64,000 nt of DNA from an uncultured Flavobacteriales bacterium (GTDB taxonomy: Bacteria; Bacteroidota; Bacteroidia; Flavobacteriales_D; Parvicellaceae). Location: positions 217,505-281,504 of the forward strand of contig CALSRM010000002.1 of the NCBI GenBank assembly GCA_943788755.1, read 5' to 3'. The notes under the pieces were generated by a model. It searched no databases. It was not told the DNA's origin and worked only from the letters and a program-made list of their open reading frames with translations. Position numbers and translations under genes: made by a program. Shown here in pieces: positions 35,801 to 43,906 of this stretch. Positions within the stretch are counted from its first letter, which is position 1; each line of letters starts with the position of its first letter.

Positions 35801-37114
35801 TCTGCTGATACTTATACGGTAACAGTTACTGACGATGTCGTGGCAAATTGCAGTGCTACTGCAACTGTAATTATAGGTCAACCAGTTGGATCTACTTGTA
35901 ACCTTGCAGTTTCTGCTTCGGGAACAGATGCTACCACAAATGGTGGTTCTGATGGAGTTGCTTCAGCTACTGTAACTGGTGGTCAAGGTACTATTTCATA
36001 TGCTTGGACTCCTTCAGGAGGAACTGCTGCTACTGCGACAGGTTTATCTGCTGATACTTATACGGTAACAGTTACTGACGATGTCGTGGCAAATTGTACT
36101 GCTACTGCAGAGGTTACTATAGGTGAGCCAGCTTCTGCTACTTGCGACGTTGCAGTTACTGCTTCAGGAATAGATGCTACTACAAATGGTGGTTCTGATG
36201 GAGTTGCTTCAGCTACTGTAACTGGTGGTCAAGGTACTATTTCATATGCTTGGACTCCTTCAGGAGGAACTGCTGCTACTGCGACAGGTTTATCTGCTGA
36301 TACTTATACGGTAACAGTTACTGACGATGTCGTGGCAAATTGTACTGCTACTGCAGAGGTTACTATAGGTGAGCCAGCTGCTTGTAACATTGCAGTTTCT
36401 GCTACAGGAACAGATGCTACCACAAATGGTGGTTCTGATGGTTCTGCAGAAGCTACTGTAACTGGTGGTCAAGGTACTATTTCATATGCTTGGGCTCCAG
36501 CGGGAGGATCTGCTGCTACTGCTACAGGTTTAGCCGCTGGTACTTATACTGTAACAGTTACTGACGATATAGTTGATGGGTGTATTGCTACTGCAACTGT
36601 AATTATTGGTGAACCAGCCGGAGCTACTTGTACTCTTGAAGTTACTGTTGTAGGTACGAATGTTACTACTGCAGGTGGTTCTAATGGTACTGCTTCAGCT
36701 ACTGTAACTGGTGGTCAAGGTGCTATTTCATATGCTTGGGCTCCAGCCGGAGGATCTGCTGCTACTGCTACAGGTTTAGCCGCTGGTACTTATACTGTAA
36801 CAGTTACTGACGATATTGTAGCTAATTGTGTTGTAACAGCTTCGGTGCTAATTGAACAACCATCTGCAATTATTGATTATGTTGATAATAACTCTTTCGT
36901 TATTTCTCCTAACCCAAATAATGGAGCATTTAGAATTGAAATGTCCAATACGGTGGGTATTGAGTCAATAATCATCAGAAACTTGCTAGGTCAGGTTGTC
37001 TATTCTAAATCTGTCAATTCTTCTATAGAAATGGTGGAATTAGGAAATGTTACTAGCGGTGTATATTTTATCACTGCTGGAGACCTTACCAAGAGAGTAA
37101 TAGTGAAAAAGTAA
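32900..37114 (+). CDS. Giant SprB-repeat surface adhesin with T9SS tail
   Basis: 1404 residues from the ATG at 32900, which starts the signal peptide (MKKIYSFIGAFLLAS...FSQ); an upstream TTG would add 19 residues. A jelly-roll-like domain follows (about 55-215; FSEDFSTGLAAWTLVD, WWFVDDIV), then a beta-rich region, then ten tandem repeats of 80-82 residues (511 to about 1320), each starting with Cys and reading TNGGSDGVASATVTGGQG, YAWTPSGGTAATATGL and VTVTDDVVANC. These are SprB-type repeats as in the gliding adhesin SprB of Flavobacterium. The C-terminus (ISPNPNNGAFRIEMSN...VYFITAGDLTKRVIVKK) is a type A T9SS domain. It is therefore probably a surface filament involved in attachment or gliding (inference). 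Confidence 0.92.
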   Translation: MKKIYSFIGAFLLASIAFSQMQMTFNSKRKILDLNPNPVMVIDHSAQDLLLKATTVFSEDFSTGLAAWTLVDNAAGGGDWSYFDGTGGELSSATATNGYAGFDSDAFGNDGFPENADLISPSFSCVGLASVGLEFTHYFRDGYGGAGEVSVSSDDGLTWTSVQTWGPASSANGAVEFLDVSALLTGQATCKIKFNWQGDWSWWWFVDDIVVADLPSDEVAMNYGVSDIVYPVLPLSQVQPVTIQSEIQNLGSTDFTNLSIDFDLNNGAYTDAITVASLLSGATDISTLPNPYTPAAEGFYEGGISLSNVGLDVDLTNNYDSIEFFVTDTAQLSNYGYDNIYNFGDSIEFAQSFDVYVQDTITSISFGHWFDKQIDENLNDGVDSLAFGQTINYAIYSDVGGLPGTEIVATSSYTLMASDTGFDNLGYITLGIDNGIVLLPGKYWAYFHAPIGTGSSVLVDQSFDRGANTLMRDLVGGFGGGFTDWYEPAGFGLPGFTHAVQVNYGHLPPPCNLAVTASGTNATTNGGSDGVASATVTGGQGTISYAWTPSGGTAATATGLSADTYTVTVTDDVVANCTATAEVTIGEPAAATCDVSVTASGIDATTNGGSDGVASATVTGGQGTISYAWTPSGGTAATATGLAADTYTVTVTDDVVANCTATAEVTIGEPGGATCTLEVTASGIDASTNGGSDGVASATVTGGQGTISYAWTPSGGTGATATGLSADTYTVTVTDDVVANCTATAIVTIGEPALTCDIAVTATGTDATTNGGSDGVASATVTGGQGAISYAWTPSGGTAATATGLAADVYTVTVTDDVVANCTATVSVVIGEPQPAGCTVAVDATGTDATTNGGSDGSAEATVTGGQGTISYAWTPSGGTASTATGLSADTYTVIVTDDVVANCTATAIVTIGEPAACNIAVTASGIDATTNGGSDGVASATVTGGQGAISYAWSPSGGTAATATGLSADTYTVTVTDDVVANCSATATVIIGQPVGSTCNLAVSASGTDATTNGGSDGVASATVTGGQGTISYAWTPSGGTAATATGLSADTYTVTVTDDVVANCTATAEVTIGEPASATCDVAVTASGIDATTNGGSDGVASATVTGGQGTISYAWTPSGGTAATATGLSADTYTVTVTDDVVANCTATAEVTIGEPAACNIAVSATGTDATTNGGSDGSAEATVTGGQGTISYAWAPAGGSAATATGLAAGTYTVTVTDDIVDGCIATATVIIGEPAGATCTLEVTVVGTNVTTAGGSNGTASATVTGGQGAISYAWAPAGGSAATATGLAAGTYTVTVTDDIVANCVVTASVLIEQPSAIIDYVDNNSFVISPNPNNGAFRIEMSNTVGIESIIIRNLLGQVVYSKSVNSSIEMVELGNVTSGVYFITAGDLTKRVIVKK
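34430..36862 (+). repeat. Ten tandem 240-246-bp repeats inside the adhesin
   Basis: Units begin at 34430, 34676, 34922, 35165, 35411, 35651, 35897, 36143, 36383 and 36629. Many neighbours are nearly identical at DNA level (for example units 1, 2, 7 and 8), so recombination can change their number; the last two units are more diverged. Confidence 0.92.
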
Positions 37115-37135
37115 GCTATTTAATTAATAGGATTA

Positions 37136-37172
37136 AAATCCCCATTCGTGAAAACGGATGGGGATTTTTTTT
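37136..37172 (+). terminator. Intrinsic terminator after the adhesin
   Basis: AATCCCCATTCGT pairs across a GAAA loop with ACGGATGGGGATT, followed by a long T run. Confidence 0.85.
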
Positions 37173-37372
37173 GCATCAATTTAATCAATAGAACCATTGC
37201 TATTTTAAATTAATGAGGTTAAATTGATATGCTTTTTCAATTCCAGCGGTATCTAGCTGCATTATCTGAAAATAGTATAGCTGGTTTATCTTCTTCCAAA
37301 ATCAGAGCGATGGTTTAGAGACAAATCCATAACCTCTTGGAATGTAAGCAATCATTTTTTATAACTACAAGG

Positions 37373-38728
37373 TTACTTTCCAATACAAAAGTTGGCAAAA
37401 ATGTTCCCGAGCAACTCATCTGTAGAAATTTCTCCAGTGATAGTGCCTAAGTGATGCAGCGCTTGGCGAATATCCATAGCTACGAAATCGCCAGATAGGC
37501 CAGAGTCGATACCGTCAATTACTTTTTGAAGGTCTTCATTTGTGCGAATTAGCGATTCGTAATGCCGCGCATTGGTTACAATAGTGCTTTCAAGATTAAA
37601 ACCTTCTTCAACAACAGTATTGTACAATGCTGATTTAACTTCTTCAATTCCTTCTTTTTTAAGAGCAGAAATAAGAATTGCATTTTCAATTACAGCCGTC
37701 TTGGGTAAATCTGCTTTGTTGGCAATAACTACAACAGAGGCGTTTTGATTCAACGTGGATAAATCTTTCTCTACTTCTTCTGCATTGGTTCTGTTTACAT
37801 CGTATAAATAAACCACAATTGCAGATTGGTTTATCTTTTCAAAAGTTCGTTCAATTCCTAACTTTTCAATGGTGTCTTTTGCTTCTCGAATTCCAGCAGT
37901 ATCAATTAAATTAAATTCAAGTCCGCTTATGGTTAGAGATTCCTCTAAAGTATCTCTTGTGGTTCCAGGGATATCAGAAACAATTGCTCTTTCTTCATTT
38001 AGTAAGCCGTTTAATAAAGTGGATTTACCTGCATTAGGTCTTCCCACAATTACCGTTTGAACTCCATTTTTAATAGCGTTACCTAATTTAAATGATTGTG
38101 CTAATTTGTTCACGTGCTCAATAACTTCACTTACTAATTTGTGTAATTCAGTTCTATCTGCAAACTCCACATCTTCTTCTGAGAAATCTAACTCTAGTTC
38201 AATCATGGAAGCAAAGTGAATTAGCTTTTCGCGCAACACTTTTAGGTCGTTCGAAAAACCACCACGCATCTGATTCATCGCTATTTGGTGAGCTGCTGAA
38301 GAGGTAGAGTGAATCAAATCTGCAATTGCTTCCGTTTGCGAAAGATCCATTTTACCATTAAAAAAGGCGCGTTTCGAAAATTCACCAGCTTTGGCCATGG
38401 TAGCACCGTTTTGTAAAAGCAATTCTATAATCGATTGTTGAATAAATGTTGAACCATGACAAGCAATTTCAACACTATTTTCTCCTGTAAAAGATTTCGG
38501 GCCTTTAAAGATGGTAACTATTACATCGTCAATCGCATTTTCTTCATTCTTGATAGAACCGTAATGCACGGAGTAACCATTAGCATTCAAAATATCTTTG
38601 TCAAAAACCTTATTGGTAATCGTTATCGCATCGTTACCCGATAATCGGATTAATGCAATTGCACTTACCCCGGGGGGAGTAGATAATGCTACTATAGTTG
38701 TTCTGTCTAAAAGGTTTTGTTGTTCCAC
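37373..38728 (-). CDS. mnmE: tRNA uridine-5-carboxymethylaminomethyl modification GTPase
   Basis: 451 residues. N-terminal domain TIVALSTPPGVSAIALIRLSG, then GRPNAGKSTLLNGLL (P-loop), DIPGTTRDTLEE (switch), DTAGIRE, NKADLP, and the hallmark C-terminal FCIGK with the catalytic-region cysteine. With MnmG it adds the cmnm5 group to U34 of several tRNAs. The start is GTG at 38728; the -7 box TATCTTTG at 38733-38740 is so close that the transcript would be leaderless or nearly so. No MnmG gene is in the window. Confidence 0.96.
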   Translation of the reverse strand: MEQQNLLDRTTIVALSTPPGVSAIALIRLSGNDAITITNKVFDKDILNANGYSVHYGSIKNEENAIDDVIVTIFKGPKSFTGENSVEIACHGSTFIQQSIIELLLQNGATMAKAGEFSKRAFFNGKMDLSQTEAIADLIHSTSSAAHQIAMNQMRGGFSNDLKVLREKLIHFASMIELELDFSEEDVEFADRTELHKLVSEVIEHVNKLAQSFKLGNAIKNGVQTVIVGRPNAGKSTLLNGLLNEERAIVSDIPGTTRDTLEESLTISGLEFNLIDTAGIREAKDTIEKLGIERTFEKINQSAIVVYLYDVNRTNAEEVEKDLSTLNQNASVVVIANKADLPKTAVIENAILISALKKEGIEEVKSALYNTVVEEGFNLESTIVTNARHYESLIRTNEDLQKVIDGIDSGLSGDFVAMDIRQALHHLGTITGEISTDELLGNIFANFCIGK

Positions 38729-38732
38729 GGTG

Positions 38733-38740
38733 CAAAGATA
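38733..38740 (-). promoter_or_regulatory. mnmE promoter candidate, possibly leaderless
   Basis: Reads TATCTTTG on the minus strand, ending 5 bp before the GTG start codon at 38728, so transcription would begin at about the start codon. Confidence 0.5.
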
Positions 38741-38799
38741 ATTTTAATTTTCAGTCTAAATTTATTAATGAATCAGAATTCATTGTGCTTTTAGAGTTT

Positions 38800-39290
38800 T
38801 CCCTAATGCCGTCCCGATTGCTATCGTTGAGACTTTTACTTTTTGCTGGCGCCTAAAAAGTAAACAAAAAGTCGCTATGCTGCGGCTGCTTTTGATTTGC
38901 AATCACCCAGTTCGCAAAGCTTAAGTGCGGTCCTTCGACTCCGCTCAGGAACCACTAAATGATCTCTTCGAGCTTCAAGGTCTTACTAAACCTTTTACTC
39001 GATGCTTCACTTAATCAAAAAGGGCCGAAAGGAGAGTTTGTTGTCGTTATTTATTCCGAGCCTTATGCAGTGATAGAATATGAAGGAGTGAAATTGCGTC
39101 GCGAAGCGAAAGAGCATGCAGCGACGAGAATATTCAATGCGCAGCAATCACCTTTTAAGGGTCTAGTATTTTTTGCTTCGTTTTTTACAATGAAAAAAAT
39201 GAAGAGCCCCCAAGGCTTGAATGATGCTTTTATGAAAAAGGATAATTTTCCACTTAAAATATCAAAGAATTTGCCTTATGGAATAATAAT
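38800..39290. repeat. Dispersed-repeat island (non-coding)
   Basis: Includes the hairpin ACTTTTT...AAAAAGT (38838-38861), the GGTCCTTCGACTCCGCTCAGG element (about 38929-38949) and surrounding sequence of local GC and style unlike the flanks. The GACTCCGCTCAGGA-type element is a well-known dispersed repeat in Bacteroidota genomes (established knowledge, not checked here). An open frame at 38959-39327 has no family features and probably is part of the repeat rather than a gene. Confidence 0.5.
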
Positions 39291-39337
39291 TGAGCCTTAT
39301 ACCTTCTCCAGCATAATTGAATTCTGATAAGTTTAGT

Positions 39338-39345
39338 TATTTTTG
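39338..39345 (+). promoter_or_regulatory. Promoter of the MORN-queE-OmpA operon
   Basis: TTG (39317-39319), 18-bp spacer, TATTTTTG (39338-39345); the ATG of the first gene lies at 39377. Confidence 0.55.
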
Positions 39346-39376
39346 ATAATATCGTATTTTTACAAAAACGTGTTTT

Positions 39377-40480
39377 ATGAAATTAATTTTCACGCTAATA
39401 CTATTTGTTTTTTCTTCACTTACTTTTTCTCAAATTACCCGAGGAGGAGAAGGAGAGGGGAAGGTTAAAGAAAATAACAATGGATTTAATGACGATGGTA
39501 GTCCACAGTATAGAGGGAAAGGTGAGATGGCTGTTAACTGTAATACAGATTTGGAATTAGAACAAGCAAATAATTTAATTTATCACAAGAAAACAGGAAA
39601 GCCTTATACCGGGTTATGTATTTCTTATTATGATAACAGACAGTTAGAAAGAAAAGTTCGTTTTCTTGGTGGTAAAGAACAAGATACCTCTTTTACATTT
39701 TACAAAGACGGGAAGCAGTGGACAGAATTAAGCTGGTACCACGGCATTGAAAATGGTACGTCAAAATTCTGGTATGAAAATGGGCAGTTAGCCTGGGAAA
39801 ACACATATGTAATGGGAGAAAAAGAGGGTATTTGGAGTTTTTATGCCGAAGATGGTAAACCAACTAAAGTACTTTCCTACAAGGCAAACCAAATGGATGG
39901 TGTCTCTAAGTATTACCACAAAAATGGAATACTTAAAAAATCTGTGGAATATAAAAAGGGTATAATGAATGGAGAATTCTCAACTTACTATGACGATAGT
40001 ACTTTAAAAATGAAAAAAACATATAAAACGGGCGAAATGCATGGTGCGGTTTTATTTCATTATGCGGATGGTCAATTGTCTGTTGAACAACATTATAAAA
40101 ATGGAATAAAAACAGATAATTGGCAGTTCTTTTTCGATAATGGTCAATTAAAACAATCAGGTAGCTATAAAGAAAATCAGAAACAAGGATTATGGAATTA
40201 TTTTCTTGCAGATGGTAAAAGTGCATTGAGTATTTTGTTTGAAAATGGAAAAGAATTGAAAGTAGTGGAATATGATAAGTTTGGCAATCCCAGAAATGAA
40301 GAAGATTTAATAGAACTGAATAGGATTATTTCTGGCCAAAGGGAAGAGGTAGAAGAAACAAAAGCGGAAAAGAAAGATAGAAAGAAAAAAGAGAAAGCTG
40401 CTAAGAAAAAGGCGAAGGCTGCAAATAAAAAGAAGCAAGCGGATAAAAAGGTTTTGGATGGTGAAGAGAATAAAGAATAA
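39377..40480 (+). CDS. Secreted MORN-variant (YwqK-like) repeat protein
   Basis: 367 residues, signal peptide ending LTFSQ. From about 65 to 305 there are at least nine 22-24-residue repeats of the form FYENGQLAWENTYVMGEKEG.W, the MORN_2 variant typical of YwqK-family proteins. The last 50 residues are an extremely basic lysine-alanine tail (KKEKAAKKKAKAANKKK). MORN-type repeats usually bind lipids or proteins; here the role is unknown. First gene of an operon with queE (12 bp apart) and the OmpA-like gene. Confidence 0.85.
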   Translation: MKLIFTLILFVFSSLTFSQITRGGEGEGKVKENNNGFNDDGSPQYRGKGEMAVNCNTDLELEQANNLIYHKKTGKPYTGLCISYYDNRQLERKVRFLGGKEQDTSFTFYKDGKQWTELSWYHGIENGTSKFWYENGQLAWENTYVMGEKEGIWSFYAEDGKPTKVLSYKANQMDGVSKYYHKNGILKKSVEYKKGIMNGEFSTYYDDSTLKMKKTYKTGEMHGAVLFHYADGQLSVEQHYKNGIKTDNWQFFFDNGQLKQSGSYKENQKQGLWNYFLADGKSALSILFENGKELKVVEYDKFGNPRNEEDLIELNRIISGQREEVEETKAEKKDRKKKEKAAKKKAKAANKKKQADKKVLDGEENKE

Positions 40481-40492
40481 ACAAGGTCAAAA

Positions 40493-41110
40493 GTGAAAGA
40501 AGATAATTTGAAGAATAGCTTGCCTTTAATGGAGCAATTCTATTCCATTCAGGGGGAAGGATATTATAGTGGTAGACCTGCTGTTTTTATTCGCTTAGCT
40601 GGATGTGATGTAGGGTGTATTTGGTGCGATGTAAAAGAAAGTTGGGATAGGAATGAACATGCTGTTGAATCGATAGAAAAAATTATTTCTGATGTTAAAG
40701 AAACCAATTGTAAATTTGTAGTTATAACAGGAGGGGAGCCTGCTATTTACGATTTAACTAATTTAACAACTGAACTAAAGTTATTAGCATGTGAAATTGC
40801 TCTTGAAACTTCTGGAGTTTATCCCATTATTGGAAATTTTGATTGGATTTGTTTTTCTCCTAAAAAGTTTAAAAAACCCAATGAAAAAGTATTTGGTATA
40901 GCCAATGAATTAAAAGTAATCGTATTTAACAAATCCGATTTTGCTTGGGCGCAAGAACACGCCGCTAGACTAGGAAAGGAATGTAAGTTGTATCTCCAGC
41001 CTGAATGGAGTAAAGAAAAAGTAATGATGCCTTTGATTATTGATTTTGTTAAAAAGAATCCAAATTGGAATATATCGTTACAGACACACAAATATTTAGA
41101 TATTAGATAA
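40493..41110 (+). CDS. queE: 7-carboxy-7-deazaguanine synthase (radical SAM)
   Basis: 205 residues starting at GTG 40493. MEQFYSIQGEGYYSGRPAVFIRLAGCDVGCIWCDVKESWD carries the QueE signature with the iron-sulfur cysteines CxxxCxxC, followed by VVITGGEPAIYDL and the SPKKFKKPN region. It converts 6-carboxy-tetrahydropterin to 7-carboxy-7-deazaguanine in the queuosine pathway. No other queuosine genes are nearby. The stop TAA overlaps the ATG of the next gene (TAATG). Confidence 0.92.
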   Translation: MKEDNLKNSLPLMEQFYSIQGEGYYSGRPAVFIRLAGCDVGCIWCDVKESWDRNEHAVESIEKIISDVKETNCKFVVITGGEPAIYDLTNLTTELKLLACEIALETSGVYPIIGNFDWICFSPKKFKKPNEKVFGIANELKVIVFNKSDFAWAQEHAARLGKECKLYLQPEWSKEKVMMPLIIDFVKKNPNWNISLQTHKYLDIR

Positions 41111-43126
41111 TGAAAGCGAATTTTTACAATAATACATTGGGTTTGGTAATTGTGATGTTGCTGATAACATCTTGTAAGCTAACTGCTCAGCCGGGGATGT
41201 CCTATTCAACGAAAAACAAGAAAGCAATTAAACTATATGAGGCATCAAGAACTTGTTATGGGGAAGTAAATGCTAAAACGGGTAGGAGAAGCCTTTCCTG
41301 TGCTGAAGAGAATGCAAGAAAGGCTTTAGAGAAAGATTCATCTTTTACGGAAGCTTATGCAATGCTTTCTCAAATTTCTATAGATAAAGGAGAGTTTAAA
41401 GTAGCAATTATGTACAAGCAAAAGATGATGCAATTATCTCAAAATTTTTCTTCATCTGAATATTTTTATTTAGCTAGTTTGCAAATGGCAATTGGTGATT
41501 ATGAGGGAGCTAAGAAAAATGCTAATAGGTACTCGCAAAACAGAAATGCAAATCCAAATTTTCTAGAAAAGTGCAGAAAATATATCACAAATGCCAATTT
41601 TGGGATTCACGCAATACAAAATCCAGTCGAATTTACACCCGTTAACTTGGGGCCAAATGTAAATACGGAAAGACCTGAATATTTTCCATCTTTAACTGCT
41701 GATGATCAGACATTACTTTTTACAAGAGATATTATTGATGCTACTGCAGTTGGCGCTGGTCATCAAGAAGATATTTGGATCAGTCAGAAAAATGGAGACC
41801 AATGGGATTTAAGTAATCCGATTAGTAAGAGCGTAAATTCGATTTATAACGAAGGAGCACCAACATTTTCCGCAGACGGAAGATACGTAATATTTGTTGG
41901 GTGCGAATTTGGGGAGAGAGGCGACTTTGAATATGGGGAAGGCAGGACGGGAAAAGGCAGTTGCGATTTATTTGCAAGTGAAAAAGAAGGAAGTAATTGG
42001 TCAAAACCGTTCAATATGGGAGCTCCGATAAATACCGGGAATTGGGAGTCGCAGCCTAGTTTTTCTTCAGATGGGAAAACCTTATATTTTATTAGAGGTA
42101 AGGTTCGTTATAAACAAAGAAGAAATCCAGGAGAACAAGATATTTACATGACTCAAATACAAGATGATGGCACTTGGTCCATACCTGAAAGATTGAGTGA
42201 TAAAATAAATACCCCGGGAAGAGAAGAATCAGTCCAAATTCATCCTGATGGCCAAACTTTATATTTTTCTTCTGATGGGCATCCAGGTATGGGGAGTTTA
42301 GATATTTACTTAAGTAGATTGGATGAATCTGGTGAATGGGGTAAGCCAGAAAACCTGGGTTATCCTATCAATACTTTTAAAGATGAGAATAGCACGTTGG
42401 TTTCTAGTAGCGGAGAGTTTGCATATTTCGCCTCAAATAGAGATGGAGGAATGGGCAGTCTTGATTTATATTCTTTTGTTTTACCGGAAAATAGGAGGCC
42501 GGTAAAAACTACTTTTATGAAAGGAAAAGTTTATGATAAAGAAACAAATAAACCACTAGCTGCCGATTTTCAACTAATCGATCTGAAAACTGGTACCATG
42601 TTTAAGCGGGCAGTGGCCAATCGAGGCAATGGAGAATTTATTGTTGCATTGCCGATAAATAAGGATTTTGCGTTAATCGCTGAGCATGATGGATATTTCT
42701 TTTATTCAGAGAATTATTCGATGGGATAAATTGGTGAAGAATGAGGATGGATTTTTAGTTGACGTTCCTATGCGGCCAATTAAACAAGGCGCACCATTTG
42801 TTTTAGAGAATATCTTCTTTGACTCTGACAAGTCCATATTAAAAAAAGAGTCGTTAACAGAATTAACTAAACTGTTAGAAATTTTAAACAATAACGAGGC
42901 TCTGAGGATAGAGTTAGGAGGTCATACGGATAGTGATGGTAATGATGAGCACAACCTCCAGTTGTCTGATAATAGAGCAAAAGCAGTTGTTGATTGGTTA
43001 ATTGAAAAAGGAGTAGATAAAGCAAAATTGCAATATAAAGGATATGGAGAAAGCAAGCCAAGAGTTGAAAACGACACGCCTCAAAATAAAGCATTGAATA
43101 GAAGAACAGAAGTAATTATTCTTTAA
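41110..43126 (+). pseudogene. OmpA/PD40/TPR outer-membrane protein, one-base frameshift
   Basis: The first frame (41110-42729) gives a signal sequence (possible lipobox cysteine in ITSCKL), TPR-like helices (about 30-150), PD40/WD40-like propeller repeats (LGPNVNTERPEYFPSLTADDQTLLFTRD, SFSSDGKTLYFIRG, FSSDGHPGMGSLDIYLS) and a Cna-B-like domain. The second frame continues it with DKLVKNEDGF, IFFDSDKSIL, GGHTDSDGNDEHNLQLSDNRA and GYGESKPRVEND, an OmpA peptidoglycan-binding domain. The frames join if one G is removed from the GGG at 42723-42725, giving about 670 residues. This architecture is typical of Bacteroidota gliding/T9SS-associated PorE-like proteins. Only one indel separates the two halves, so it may be a sequence error and the gene functional. 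Confidence 0.85.
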
Positions 43127-43186
43127 CATCAAAAAAGGTAACGAAGTTTTGATTTATTCGTAAGTATAAGTAGCGATTGATTAATT

Positions 43187-43906
43187 ATGAAAAAGGCCCT
43201 TAAAAAGTTAGTGAAAAAACTTCCTATCGATTTTATTAAAGAACGGAAATCTGATGCGCTTATAAAAAAGGTTATGCGTATTGTATTGGAAAAGGATTCG
43301 TCATTTATTGATGTTGGCTGTCATAAGGGAGACTTCCTTATTGAAGCAAATAAATTTGCTTCCAGTGGTTCGCATGTTGGCTTTGAACCAATTCCCTATT
43401 TTTACAATAAAATGGTTACAACTTTCGGGGGGATTAATGATTTACGGCAATTGGGTATTAGTAATGAAAGAGGTGAAACTACATTCAATTATGTAACGTC
43501 CAATCCTATGTATAGTGGGATAAAAAAAAGGCATTATCCAGGAAAAGAGTCGATTGAAGAAATTAATATAAAAGTTGATACATTGGATAATCAGCTTTTT
43601 GAGTCATTAAGGGTTGATTTAATAAAAATAGATGTTGAAGGAGCCGAGTTAAATGTTTTGCGGGGTGGTCTTAATACAATTACTAAATTTAATCCGGTAA
43701 TTATTTTTGAGTATGAATTAGGAGCATCAGATTTGTATGGTGCAACTCCAGAAGAGATGTGGAGCTTTTTTGATGAGGTAAAATATAGTATTTATACTTT
43801 GAAAAACTTTATTGAAAGACCTTTGCCACTTTCATTCACTAAATTTAAAGCGATTTTTAATTCTAAAAATGAACATTTTTTTGTTGCAAGGTTTAGATCT
43901 TTGTAA
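43187..43906 (+). CDS. FkbM-family methyltransferase
   Basis: 239 residues. The SAM-binding start is FIDVGCHKGDFLIEANK; VGFEPIPYFYNKM and VDTLDNQLFESLRVDLIKIDVEGAELNVLRGG are characteristic of FkbM-type methyltransferases. The N-terminus is basic, not a signal peptide. The family O-methylates sugars or polyketides, often in surface polysaccharides (inference). It ends 14 bp inside the convergent T9SS gene. Confidence 0.85.
   Translation: MKKALKKLVKKLPIDFIKERKSDALIKKVMRIVLEKDSSFIDVGCHKGDFLIEANKFASSGSHVGFEPIPYFYNKMVTTFGGINDLRQLGISNERGETTFNYVTSNPMYSGIKKRHYPGKESIEEINIKVDTLDNQLFESLRVDLIKIDVEGAELNVLRGGLNTITKFNPVIIFEYELGASDLYGATPEEMWSFFDEVKYSIYTLKNFIERPLPLSFTKFKAIFNSKNEHFFVARFRSL

Noticed and set aside
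34430-36862. Possible CRISPR or satellite array
   Set aside because: Repeats are in frame, 240-246 bp long and code for SprB domains; there are no spacers.
37173-37372. Possible gene remnant between adhesin and mnmE
   Set aside because: Only short fragments resembling a T9SS tail on the minus strand with stops; too weak to support.
38959-39327. 122-residue open frame
   Set aside because: Lies in a repeat island, has no family features, no start signal or promoter of its own and low-complexity character; treated as repeat.
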